Source: Moraxellaceae bacterium
Lineage (GTDB): Bacteria; Pseudomonadota; Gammaproteobacteria; Pseudomonadales; Moraxellaceae
NCBI GenBank assembly: GCA_003543245.1
Contig: DPJB01000024.1
Location: 15,677-35,326, forward strand
DNA: 19,650 nucleotides
Direction: 5' to 3'
Part shown: piece by piece, positions 7,540 to 15,490 of the stretch
Position numbering within the stretch: the stretch's first letter is position 1
Layout: every line of letters starts with the position of its first letter
Position numbers and translations under genes: made by a program
The notes under the pieces: model-generated
Told to the model about the DNA's origin: nothing
Seen by the model: only the letters and a program-made list of their open reading frames with translations
Databases searched by the model: none

Positions 7540-8067
7540 ATGATTCGTGGACGCCTGTTCGCCCTTTTTGTTTTGGGCATGACTACCGCCGGTATTTTTC
7601 CGCTGGCCCAAGCATCGGAAGCCAAGCTCCCCGGTGACCTGCAATCCCTGAAAATGGATCTGATCACGCTCAACAGGGAAATCACCCAGCTTGAGAACGA
7701 GTTGATGTTTCCCAGCGCCGAGACTGCCGTGGTGGTCTCTGTAGAGGCAGGCTCAGGCATGAGGCTGGTCGACATCAACCTGATGATTGATGACAAGAGC
7801 GCCGGCTACTACTACTACTCCGACACCGAGTTTGCCGCCCTGAGCAAGGGCGGCATGCACCGTCTTTATGCAGGCAACCTGACCAGCGGCCAGCATTCGA
7901 TCAAGGCTGTCATCACCGGCTATGAGCCAGGCGGCAAGGACTTCCAGCGCACGGTCACCTATACCTTTTCAAAAGGAGCCCAACGCAAGGTGGTCGAACT
8001 CAAGGCGAGTGATAATGCAACTCGCACTCAAGGTGATTTTCGCTTCAGGGAATGGGAAATCCAGTAA
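7540..8067 (+). CDS. Secreted coiled-coil protein of unknown function, first gene of envelope operon
   Basis: The ATG at 7540 gives a 175-residue protein with a signal peptide (MIRGRLFALFVLGMTTAGIF, probable cut after AQA near residue 22). A short predicted coiled coil follows (about 30-50, DLQSLKMDLITLNREITQLE), then a beta-rich domain with VSVEAGSGMRLVDINLMIDD, a four-Tyr run (GYYYYSD), MHRLYAGNLTSGQHSIKAVITGYEPGG and a C-terminal FRFREWEIQ. I remember similar gammaproteobacterial proteins being labelled as AraC-type regulators. Nothing here supports that: there is no helix-turn-helix and the protein is exported. A weak GTGGA sequence precedes the start. Its place ahead of the TPR and ExbB/ExbD-type genes suggests a periplasmic part of the same machine. 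Confidence 0.82.
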   Translation: MIRGRLFALFVLGMTTAGIFPLAQASEAKLPGDLQSLKMDLITLNREITQLENELMFPSAETAVVVSVEAGSGMRLVDINLMIDDKSAGYYYYSDTEFAALSKGGMHRLYAGNLTSGQHSIKAVITGYEPGGKDFQRTVTYTFSKGAQRKVVELKASDNATRTQGDFRFREWEIQ

Positions 8068-8104
8068 CCCTACCGCTGTCGCCACTTGAGGATCACTTGG
8101 ACCT

Positions 8105-10039
8105 ATGAAACATTCGTCCCGCTTTAGTTGCATGCCGCGCATCCTGCTGATGGCCGTTGCAGTGGCGACCGCCCTGCCAGCGGCCGCCGCCGACCTGAAC
8201 AAACGGCTCAAGGTCAAGGAGGATGTCACCGAAGTCATCATGGGTCAGATCATGTATGACTTTTATCTCGGTAAAGGCTTCACATCACTCAACAACATCC
8301 TCACTGCAAAAGCAGAAGGCCTGCTGTCGGATAATGTGACAGCAACAGAAATCCTGCTTGGTGACCTATACACGGCATTCGGCATGCCTGAAGCCGCTGA
8401 CAACGTTTTTTCACGCATCATTACCCGCGACATGCGCAGTGATACCCGCAATGAAACCTGGTTCCGGCAAGGCCGGCTCAAGTATCGTCAGGGTGAATAT
8501 TTTGAAGCGGAGCGTGTACTCAACGTTCCTATCAGCACACTGGAAATCACCCCGCTGGAGGCTGAGCGGCGGGTCATGCTTGCCAATGTCCTGATGGCAC
8601 GAAACGAGTTTGATCGCGCGCGCGACCTTCTTGCACCAATCCCCATGAGCAATGCGCTAGGCATGTATGCCACCTACAACATGGGCGTTGCGCATCTTCG
8701 GGCAAACCGTCCGGAAGAGGGTATCGCGCTGCTTGAGTCGGTAATGACATTGCCCGTCAGCGACAATGAAACCAATGCGCTGAAAGATCGCGCCGCACTG
8801 GCAATCGGATACAGCTACCTGCAGTCCAAGTCGCCGGAAAAAGCCCGCGAAGCACTGATCAACGTTCGGCTAGAAGGTCCGTTCAGCAACCCTGCCATGC
8901 TGTCGCTAGGCTACGCACACTTCCTGCGCGAAGATTACAAGCGTGCACTCTCCTTCTGGCTGGAGTTGATGACACGCAACCCTTCGGACAGCTCTGTGCA
9001 GGAGGCCATGCTGCTGGCTCCGCGCGCCTATGAAGCGCTGCAGGCAAATCAACAGGCATTCTTTGGCTACAAACTCGCCGCCCAGACCATGAGCGACCAG
9101 CTTGTTGTTCTGGAACGCATCAGTACCGATGTCAAAAAAAACGGCTGGCTTGACCGTTTGAATCCAAGCGCGGAAGGAGGAGTGAATGCTGATCCGCTGG
9201 AAGCCCCCAGCATGGCATTACCCACCAACCCGGCAGAGACTGCATTCCTGTCATCACTGTTTGCCAGCCACACCTTTACAGAAGGCTATCAGCAGTATCA
9301 GCAACTGCGCCGGCTGCAATCGATAGTAGAGCAGCGCAAGCGGGACTTGCTGGCCATGCGCGACATGGCAGGCGTAATGAGTCGTCGTCAAAACCTGCTG
9401 GCAGAGCAGCAGAAACGTGTAGTTGCCATCGAACAACGCATTCAGGCCCTGAATGACCACTGGCCCATCCTGCAATCACGGGCCAGAGCGGCTGCCCGCA
9501 ATCCCCGTAACTACGCGGCAACGATGAGCCCTCAGGATCGCGAAATCATGGATCGTATTGATGCCATGGAAACAGCTGCTGCCCGCTTGCCAACCGGCCC
9601 ATCCGGAAGCAACACGCTGAACCGCATCAGGATGCTGAAAGGTCTCCACTCATTCAACGTCGCCAACCGCGCGCCGCGCACCCAGAATCAGGTGTATTCG
9701 GAACTGACACGCTATGAGAAAGAGCTGACGCAAGTACGAAATCGCTCGGAGGCCTTGCGACAGTTGCTGAACGACAACAAAACCATTACCTCAACGAACA
9801 TAACCACGCAGACCGTTGATTTTGACAAGCGGCTGAATGACGTCGGCAAGGGACTTGAAAAATCCATCGCTGAGCATACTGATTATCTGGGACTTTTAGC
9901 GGCTGCCGTACTGGAAGACAAACGCAATCGTATCAACAACGATCTTGCAGAGGCCTACCTGAATATCGCACGACTTCAGGATGCGGCACTTAATCGCGAC
10001 AACCGGCCGGTCGGCACGACCGCAACACCAAAGCCATGA
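8105..10039 (+). CDS. Periplasmic TPR protein with coiled-coil C-terminal half
   Basis: This 644-residue protein begins with a signal peptide, probably cut after PAAAA at residue 29. Residues about 40-330 are helical TPR-like repeats, for example LLGDLYTAFGMPEAADNVF, NMGVAHLRANRPEEGIALLE and SLGYAHFLREDYKRALSFW. Residues about 390-640 are charged and helical with few prolines, consistent with long coiled coils (for example LLAEQQKRVVAIEQRIQALN and YEKELTQVRNRSEALRQLL). Such a protein could act as a periplasmic scaffold or spacer between inner and outer membrane. GAGGA at 8088-8092 lies 12 bases before the ATG, slightly far. Its end overlaps the next start by four bases (ATGA), so the two TPR proteins are probably translated together. 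I cannot assign it to a named Glt protein. Confidence 0.9.
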   Translation: MKHSSRFSCMPRILLMAVAVATALPAAAADLNKRLKVKEDVTEVIMGQIMYDFYLGKGFTSLNNILTAKAEGLLSDNVTATEILLGDLYTAFGMPEAADNVFSRIITRDMRSDTRNETWFRQGRLKYRQGEYFEAERVLNVPISTLEITPLEAERRVMLANVLMARNEFDRARDLLAPIPMSNALGMYATYNMGVAHLRANRPEEGIALLESVMTLPVSDNETNALKDRAALAIGYSYLQSKSPEKAREALINVRLEGPFSNPAMLSLGYAHFLREDYKRALSFWLELMTRNPSDSSVQEAMLLAPRAYEALQANQQAFFGYKLAAQTMSDQLVVLERISTDVKKNGWLDRLNPSAEGGVNADPLEAPSMALPTNPAETAFLSSLFASHTFTEGYQQYQQLRRLQSIVEQRKRDLLAMRDMAGVMSRRQNLLAEQQKRVVAIEQRIQALNDHWPILQSRARAAARNPRNYAATMSPQDREIMDRIDAMETAAARLPTGPSGSNTLNRIRMLKGLHSFNVANRAPRTQNQVYSELTRYEKELTQVRNRSEALRQLLNDNKTITSTNITTQTVDFDKRLNDVGKGLEKSIAEHTDYLGLLAAAVLEDKRNRINNDLAEAYLNIARLQDAALNRDNRPVGTTATPKP

Positions 10040-13023
10040 GCATTCGTATGTCACTTGCTGTTCGCCTCACTCCGCTGGCCATTGCCATCGCCATTCTGAG
10101 CGGGTGTGCCACACCACCACCTGAAGTACCGAACGCTGCCGCAACTACAGGCAAGAACCGTTTCAGTGGGGCCACACTGGCTGATCTTGAGGGCCGCGAC
10201 ATCGTGGTTGATGCGGGTGAAATCACACCGCAGACCGCAGAAGAGACATTAAGCAACTACCAGACGGCGCTTACCCTCTTTCGCGACCCGAATGATCGTC
10301 TGGAAACACTGCGCCGCATGGCCGAACTGACCATGGAAAGCTCCATGGCCCGGGATGCTGCAGACGCCGGAAGCAGCAAGGCAACGACAACTACTGCCGT
10401 ACCGAAAGGTGAAAGCGAAGAAGCCCTGTATGAAAGCTTTATGCAGGGAATGGCTACGGCACGTGACGGGGTTCCTGGAGCCAACGCCAAACTGCCCTCA
10501 AGCAAGGTGTCACGGGTGGATTATGGCCAGGCCGTAAAGCTTTATGAACAGTTACTGCAGGGAGCCAAGCCCGGACCTGATCGCGCTGAGGCCTACTACC
10601 AGCTTGCCAAGGCGTATGACCTGAATGGCCAGCGTGAAGACTCGATTACCGCACTGCGCAAGCTCGTCTATGAGTACCCGGGCAGCCAGTACAACACCGA
10701 AGCACGCTTCCGTATCGCTGAGCACGAATTTTCTACCGGTCGCTATGTCGCAGCTGCAGACAACTATGCCGCCGTATACGCATCACAGGACAATGAAGAG
10801 TTCCGGGACCAGGCGATCTACAAGCAGGCATGGTCGCTCTACAAGGCGTCTGACTATGACGCAGCGCAACCGCTGTTCTTCAAGGTGATTGAAGAGTGGC
10901 AGCCAAAAACACAATCTGCCAACAAGGCTCAGGCCAGCAACGCCCTCAAACTGCTGGATGACACATTCAACATCATCAGCCTGAGTTTCATCCAGCAGGA
11001 TGGCGCGAAATCTGTCGATGCCTATTTCCGCAAGGCCGGCAAGAAAGACTACATACCTGATGTCTACATGAACCTTGGCCAGACCTACCTGGGCAAGCGT
11101 CTGTACCGCAATGCGGCCGAGACATTTGATTACTTTGTTGCAACCTATCCGTTTGACCCGCGCGCACCAGAATTCAGCTCTGCCACCATCAAGGCATACA
11201 TGGATGGCGGCTTTCCGTCGGAAGTCATCCCGGCCAAGGAAAACTTCGTAAAGCGCTACAACACATCAAGCGAATACTGGGCTCGTGCCAATGAAACAAC
11301 ACGGCAGGACATCATGCCCCTGCTGCAGTCGCACATCATTGATCTGGCACGGCACCGGCACGCGCTGGCGCAGCAGACAAAAAAGGACGAGGACTACCTG
11401 AAGGCCGCTTCATGGTACCGTCAGTTCCTCGCACTGAATCCGCCAGAACCTGAGGCCCTGACAATCAACCAGCTGCTGGCCGAGGCGCTTTTTTCTGCCA
11501 GAAAGTTTGACGATGCCATCATCGAATTCGAGAAGACTGCCTACAATTACCCAGGCAACACCAAGGCCAGCGAGTCTGCCTATCTTGCCCTGCTCTCCTA
11601 CCTTGAGCAGGAAAAGGATATTGGTACGAAGTCCCCTGACATCCAGAAATCATGGTGGGCTCGTCGTGTTGCCAGCACGCACAAGTATGCGGAAAAATTC
11701 CCGGCAGATAAAAACACTCCTCTCGTTCTTCAGGGTCTGACCAACGACCAGATCGGCAACAAGGATCTGGCTGGCGCCATGAAAACAGCAAGCCTGATAC
11801 TGCAACTGAACCCGCCCGCACCGGATGCCATCCAGAAAGAGGCCTGGATGGTTGTCGGCGATGGCGAGTTTGACCTGGGTCGCCCGGATGCGGCCGAGTT
11901 TGCTTACGGCAAAGTGCTGGCTTACCAGGATCTGGATGTCGCCCAGCGCAAGAAGTATCAGGAGCGCCTGACAGCCTCCATCTACAAGCAGGCTGAAAAA
12001 CTGCGTGACAGCAAGGATGTGGATGGCGCCGTTGCAGCTTACAAGCGTGCCGCCAGCGTCACAGCCGACCCCCGCTTCAAGGCTGGAGCCGAGTTTGACG
12101 CGGCCACGATGTACCTGAATGCCGAGCGTCACGCCGATGCCATTCCATTGCTCGTTGCCTTCCGCATCAACTTCCCGGAAAGCGAGCTGAACGACACCAT
12201 TCCTGAAAAGCTTGCGCTCTCTTACGAGAAAACCGGCCAGCTGGACAAGGCTGCCACCGAGTACGAAGGCATTTCCACCCGCCATCAGAAAACAAATCCC
12301 GAACTGGCACGCCAGGCCTTGCTGACATCGGCAGAAATGTTTGAAAAATCCGGGCGTACTGACGAATCGCTGCGTGTTTATCGCAAATACATTGCCACAT
12401 TCCCAAAACCGGTGGACGTAAACATGGAGGCCCAGTTCCGCCTCTATACCGCCTACGGCAAACAGGGCAATACGGTGGAAAGCGACAACATGCTGCGCGA
12501 GCTGGCCCGTTCGTTTGATCGTGCTGGCGCAGAGAACACCGCCCGTACCAGCTATCTTGGCGCCATGGCAAAGTTCAGGCTGAGCAAGCCTGTGTATGAT
12601 GAGTTTGCCGGCATCATGCTCAAGCAACCGCTCAAGCAGTCTCTGGCACGCAAGCGTCAGGCCATGCAGAAAGCACTGGACACCTACAGCAAGGTTGCCG
12701 CCATCGGCGTTGCCGAGTTCACCACTGCCTCCAATTACCAGATTGCCGAGATTTACCGCAAGCTGGCAGCGGATCTGATGGCAAGCGAGCGACCAAAGGG
12801 ACTCAACGAGCTGGAGCTGGAGCAATACGGCATTCTGCTCGAGGAACAGGCATTGCCGTTCGAAGACAAGGCGCTTGAGCTCTATATCGCCAACGCCGGA
12901 TTGGCCAAGCAGAATATTTATGACGACTTTGTACGACAGAGCTTTGACGCTCTGGCCAGACTCTCGCCCGGCCGCTACAACAAGCGCGAGCAGTCCGAGC
13001 CTTATGTCGACGTGATTTACTGA
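10036..13023 (+). CDS. Large TPR lipoprotein (995 aa)
   Basis: A lipoprotein signal peptide ends in the lipobox ILSGC with Cys24 as the lipidation site. Residue 25 is Ala, not the Asp that retains lipoproteins in the inner membrane, so outer-membrane sorting is likely. From about residue 160 to 830 the chain is a series of TPR-type helical pairs of the BamD/YbgF flavour. Examples are AEAYYQLAKAYDLNGQREDS (184-203), TEARFRIAEHEFSTGRYVAA (221-240) and AIYKQAWSLYKASDYDAAQP (260-279). The 260-279 stretch resembles repeats I remember in Myxococcus AgmU/GltD-type proteins, but orthology is unproven. The C-terminal end (LSPGRYNKREQSEPYVDVIY) is non-repetitive. The start overlaps the upstream stop by four bases, and the next gene follows after 11 bases. 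Confidence 0.92.
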   Translation: MSIRMSLAVRLTPLAIAIAILSGCATPPPEVPNAAATTGKNRFSGATLADLEGRDIVVDAGEITPQTAEETLSNYQTALTLFRDPNDRLETLRRMAELTMESSMARDAADAGSSKATTTTAVPKGESEEALYESFMQGMATARDGVPGANAKLPSSKVSRVDYGQAVKLYEQLLQGAKPGPDRAEAYYQLAKAYDLNGQREDSITALRKLVYEYPGSQYNTEARFRIAEHEFSTGRYVAAADNYAAVYASQDNEEFRDQAIYKQAWSLYKASDYDAAQPLFFKVIEEWQPKTQSANKAQASNALKLLDDTFNIISLSFIQQDGAKSVDAYFRKAGKKDYIPDVYMNLGQTYLGKRLYRNAAETFDYFVATYPFDPRAPEFSSATIKAYMDGGFPSEVIPAKENFVKRYNTSSEYWARANETTRQDIMPLLQSHIIDLARHRHALAQQTKKDEDYLKAASWYRQFLALNPPEPEALTINQLLAEALFSARKFDDAIIEFEKTAYNYPGNTKASESAYLALLSYLEQEKDIGTKSPDIQKSWWARRVASTHKYAEKFPADKNTPLVLQGLTNDQIGNKDLAGAMKTASLILQLNPPAPDAIQKEAWMVVGDGEFDLGRPDAAEFAYGKVLAYQDLDVAQRKKYQERLTASIYKQAEKLRDSKDVDGAVAAYKRAASVTADPRFKAGAEFDAATMYLNAERHADAIPLLVAFRINFPESELNDTIPEKLALSYEKTGQLDKAATEYEGISTRHQKTNPELARQALLTSAEMFEKSGRTDESLRVYRKYIATFPKPVDVNMEAQFRLYTAYGKQGNTVESDNMLRELARSFDRAGAENTARTSYLGAMAKFRLSKPVYDEFAGIMLKQPLKQSLARKRQAMQKALDTYSKVAAIGVAEFTTASNYQIAEIYRKLAADLMASERPKGLNELELEQYGILLEEQALPFEDKALELYIANAGLAKQNIYDDFVRQSFDALARLSPGRYNKREQSEPYVDVIY

Positions 13024-13034
13024 GGCGGCACACA

Positions 13035-13883
13035 ATGAGCATCAAACACACAATAGCCCTGAGCGCGATTGCCGCCGCCCTCACCCTGCTGGCGGGTTGC
13101 GCCTCTGCGCCAAAGCAGGCCGTGCCCGAGGCCGAACAGATCGCTGGCGCAAACGAGCCCGATCTGGTTGCGCAACTCCGTGAGCGCATGGCGGCCGGAA
13201 CCCTGCAGCGCCAGGAAAAAGCCGAAGACAAGAAACCCAGCGAAGCGGCCGGTGACACCTCTCGCTCCCCCGCACTGGTCGCAACCAGCGCCCGCCAGCA
13301 GGCCGCCATGGCTGTCTCCGCTGACTACACCAGGGCCATCAGCCTGATGGCTGCCGACCAGAACGATGAAGCACTGGCCCTGCTGCAAAAGGTTTCCGCA
13401 AAAGAGCCATCCTTTGCTGGCCCAGTGATCAATCAGGGCGTCATCCTTCTGAAGCAGAAAAAATTTGCTGAGGCGGAAAAGGTTTTACGGCAGGCACTTG
13501 TGATCAATGCCAGCAACCCGTATGCACACAACCTGCTGGGCATCGCCTTGCGCGAGCAGGGCAAGTTTGCGGATGCACGTGCCGCCTACGAAACGGCCCT
13601 CGGCATTGATCCGAACTATGCCAAAGCCCACTTCAATTTCGGCGTACTGGCAGATCTTTACCTGCAGGACCTGCCGCTGGCGCTGACTCACTACGAGCGC
13701 TATCAGGCACTGCAAAGCAAACCGGATCCTGCTGTTGCCAACTGGGTTGTCGACCTGCAGAAACGTACTGGCGTATACAAGGCTCCACCGCCTGCGCCAC
13801 GCGCGCCGGAACCTGTTGAAGAGCCGATGGCAGAAGGTGCCGATGCCCCCGCTACCACGCCAGCAGCTGCTGACGGAGCCTGA
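13035..13883 (+). CDS. Small TPR lipoprotein (282 aa)
   Basis: The signal peptide ends with lipobox LLAGC, with Cys22 as the lipidation site and Ala at +2, which suggests the outer membrane. A low-complexity linker (about 30-95) leads to three or four canonical TPRs (about 97-225). Examples are VINQGVILLKQKKFAEAEKV, NLLGIALREQGKFADARAAY and FNFGVLADLYLQDLPLALTH, with the usual Gly/Ala/Tyr pattern. A Pro/Ala/Glu-rich tail (250-282) follows. GAGG precedes the ATG by about ten bases. In the Myxococcus Agl-Glt system an outer-membrane TPR lipoprotein (GltE/AglT) has a similar build. This is an analogy from architecture and context only. Confidence 0.92.
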   Translation: MSIKHTIALSAIAAALTLLAGCASAPKQAVPEAEQIAGANEPDLVAQLRERMAAGTLQRQEKAEDKKPSEAAGDTSRSPALVATSARQQAAMAVSADYTRAISLMAADQNDEALALLQKVSAKEPSFAGPVINQGVILLKQKKFAEAEKVLRQALVINASNPYAHNLLGIALREQGKFADARAAYETALGIDPNYAKAHFNFGVLADLYLQDLPLALTHYERYQALQSKPDPAVANWVVDLQKRTGVYKAPPPAPRAPEPVEEPMAEGADAPATTPAAADGA

Positions 13884-13885
13884 AC

Positions 13886-14218
13886 ATGAACAGACAGAAC
13901 ATGCTTTTCCTCACATGCCTGGCACTGCTGTCGGCTGGACATGCTGTTGCGGCAACAACACAGAAAGCACCCCAAAAGACTGACTCGGCGGCAGCCGTGT
14001 CAACCGGTAGCAGCCCGTCATCCGAGGCCACCCAGTCTGACGTGATCGGCAGCAAGGAAGCACCGGGAGTTTTCAACATCGTGCCCTGGAAAGACAAGAC
14101 CAGCCCGACCCAGAAAAAGGAAGTGGGCACGTCCATCCTGCGCGAAACCCTGCAGCCGCTGGACCGGGATATCCTGTTGCGTGAAATCGAGTTTCATCGT
14201 AACACCGAGCAACGCTGA
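13886..14218 (+). CDS. Small secreted protein of unknown function (110 aa)
   Basis: It starts two bases after the TPR lipoprotein stop, with a GGAG sequence about eight bases before the ATG. A signal peptide occupies about residues 1-22 (LFLTCLALLSAGHAVA). A Ser/Thr/Ala-rich linker follows (about 24-55). The C-terminal half has the motif-like stretches GVFNIVPWKDK (61-71) and ETLQPLDRDILLREIEFHR (87-105), which look conserved rather than random. I know no named domain for it. Its tight position between the lipoprotein and motor genes suggests a periplasmic accessory that may bind TPR or ExbD-type partners through its C-terminal helix. Confidence 0.82.
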   Translation: MNRQNMLFLTCLALLSAGHAVAATTQKAPQKTDSAAAVSTGSSPSSEATQSDVIGSKEAPGVFNIVPWKDKTSPTQKKEVGTSILRETLQPLDRDILLREIEFHRNTEQR

Positions 14219-14227
14219 AATTTTTTT
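14192..14227 (+). terminator. Weak intrinsic terminator or attenuator before the motor genes
   Basis: An 8-bp interrupted stem pairs 14192-14196 with 14216-14220 and 14198-14200 with 14212-14214 (one mismatch between, 11-base loop). Seven Ts follow (14221-14227). It overlaps the stop codon of the 110-residue gene. The stem is AT-rich and would be leaky, so partial read-through into the ExbB-like gene at 14314 is the likely effect. Bases 14228-14313 hold no gene and end in a good Shine-Dalgarno. Confidence 0.4.
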
Positions 14228-14313
14228 GGTACAAGCAGGGCTGGTGCTATCCAAGGCAGCATCACTCTGACATAACACTTACAACCTTGGTTTTGTGATA
14301 GGAGTTTCAAGCA

Positions 14314-14949
14314 ATGTCGGTCATCAAGTTCATTCAGGAAGGCGGCTTTTTCATGTACCCCATCCTGCTCGTCCTTTTTCTGGGCATGGGCATCGTTATT
14401 GAACGCGCCCTCTACCTGACCAAGGTCGTCAGCAGCAACAAGACAGTCTGGAATGATGTTTTCCCGCTTCTGTCCAAGGGCCAGCTCAAACCTGCCCTGG
14501 ACAAGGTGAAGGATAACGATGCCGCCATTGCCCGCATCCTGACTAATGGTCTGACCCGCGGTCTGAGTGCACGCCGGGTGGAAGATGTGGAAACCGCCAT
14601 GGAAGAAGGACTGATGGAAGTCATGCCCCGCCTTGAGGCCCGCACCTCCTACGTTGCCACCTTTGCCAACATTGCCACCCTTCTCGGCCTGACCGGCACG
14701 GTGCAGGGCCTGATCTCCGCTTTCGATGCCGTTGCCAATGCGGATCCGGCCATCAAGGGCGACCTGCTCTCCAGCTCGATTTCTGTTGCCATGAACACGA
14801 CACTGTTCGGTCTGGTGGTTGCCATTCCCCTGCTGCTGGCATTCTCCTTCCTGCAGAACAAGACCAACTCCGTCGTGGAAAGCCTGGAGATGGCTTCGAT
14901 CAAGTTCCTCAATGTGCTGCGTCAGCTCAGCGTCACCAAACCTGAATAA
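14314..14949 (+). CDS. MotA/TolQ/ExbB family proton-channel protein
   Basis: This 211-residue inner-membrane protein should form the pentameric proton channel around the ExbD-type helices. Three membrane helices are visible: about 14-35, 112-137 and 155-181. The second has the family motif ATLLGLTGTVQGLISAF (121-137). The third has SVAMNTTLFGLVVAIPLLL (157-175), with the conserved small and polar residues that line the channel. The cytoplasmic loop (about 40-110) has the usual helical MEEGLMEVMPRLEARTSYV region. AGGAG lies nine bases before the ATG. The two ExbD-type genes and the TonB-like gene follow directly. With those neighbours it is closer to AglR of Myxococcus in context than to TolQ of the Tol-Pal system, since tolA, tolB and pal are absent here. 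Confidence 0.95.
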   Translation: MSVIKFIQEGGFFMYPILLVLFLGMGIVIERALYLTKVVSSNKTVWNDVFPLLSKGQLKPALDKVKDNDAAIARILTNGLTRGLSARRVEDVETAMEEGLMEVMPRLEARTSYVATFANIATLLGLTGTVQGLISAFDAVANADPAIKGDLLSSSISVAMNTTLFGLVVAIPLLLAFSFLQNKTNSVVESLEMASIKFLNVLRQLSVTKPE

Positions 14950-14983
14950 ATCGGCCCTGAACCAGCATTAAGAGGAGCCGAGA

Positions 14984-15490
14984 ATGAGCTCGCGCAAAAG
15001 GCGCAGCACGGATGCGGAACTGAATATCACCTCATTCATGAACCTGATGGTGATCCTGATTCCGTTTTTGCTGCTGAATGCCGTCTTCACCCAGGTTGCG
15101 GTCCTGCAGGTCTCCCTGCCGAAGGACGGCGGAGGTGCGGCCGGCAATGAACCAAAGAAACCGCTGGTCCTGGAGGTCATGGTGTACGGTGACCGCTTTG
15201 TGGTGGCGGATCGTCAGACTGGCCCACTGAAAATCATTCCCAAGGCAGCAGAGGGCCATGATTTCAAGGCACTGAATGACTACCTTCGGGAAGTAAAAAC
15301 CCAGCACCCCACCGTAAATGAAGCCACGATCCTTCTGGAGCAGGAAACGTCTTATGACAACCTGATTCACACCATGGATGCCGTGCGCATCATCCAGAGT
15401 GAGGTGAATGGCAAGCCAACCAAGTATGCCCTCTTCCCTGAGGTCGGCATTGGTGATGCCCCGACAGATCCGAACAAGGGAGGTGCATGA
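14984..15490 (+). CDS. ExbD/TolR-like protein 1, lacking the usual membrane Asp
   Basis: This 168-residue protein has a short basic cytoplasmic start, one membrane helix (about 16-38) and a periplasmic domain (about 45-168), the ExbD/TolR layout. In ExbD and TolR the helix carries one Asp needed for proton transfer. Here the aligned segment reads ITSFMNLMVILIPFLL, with Asn20 (codon AAC at 15041-15043) where the partner protein has Asp32 in LTSLMDIFTILVFFLL. So this subunit should not carry protons by the usual residue. The frame is otherwise intact, so it is not a decayed gene. AGAGGAG lies seven bases before the ATG, the best ribosome site of the operon. The stop overlaps the next start by four bases. 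Confidence 0.93.
   Translation: MSSRKRRSTDAELNITSFMNLMVILIPFLLLNAVFTQVAVLQVSLPKDGGGAAGNEPKKPLVLEVMVYGDRFVVADRQTGPLKIIPKAAEGHDFKALNDYLREVKTQHPTVNEATILLEQETSYDNLIHTMDAVRIIQSEVNGKPTKYALFPEVGIGDAPTDPNKGGA

Noticed and set aside
11650..13035. 461-codon open frame on the minus strand inside the TPR lipoprotein gene
   Set aside because: It lies wholly opposite a well-supported lipoprotein gene, is Cys-rich and low in recognisable domains, and follows from the codon pattern of the real gene.
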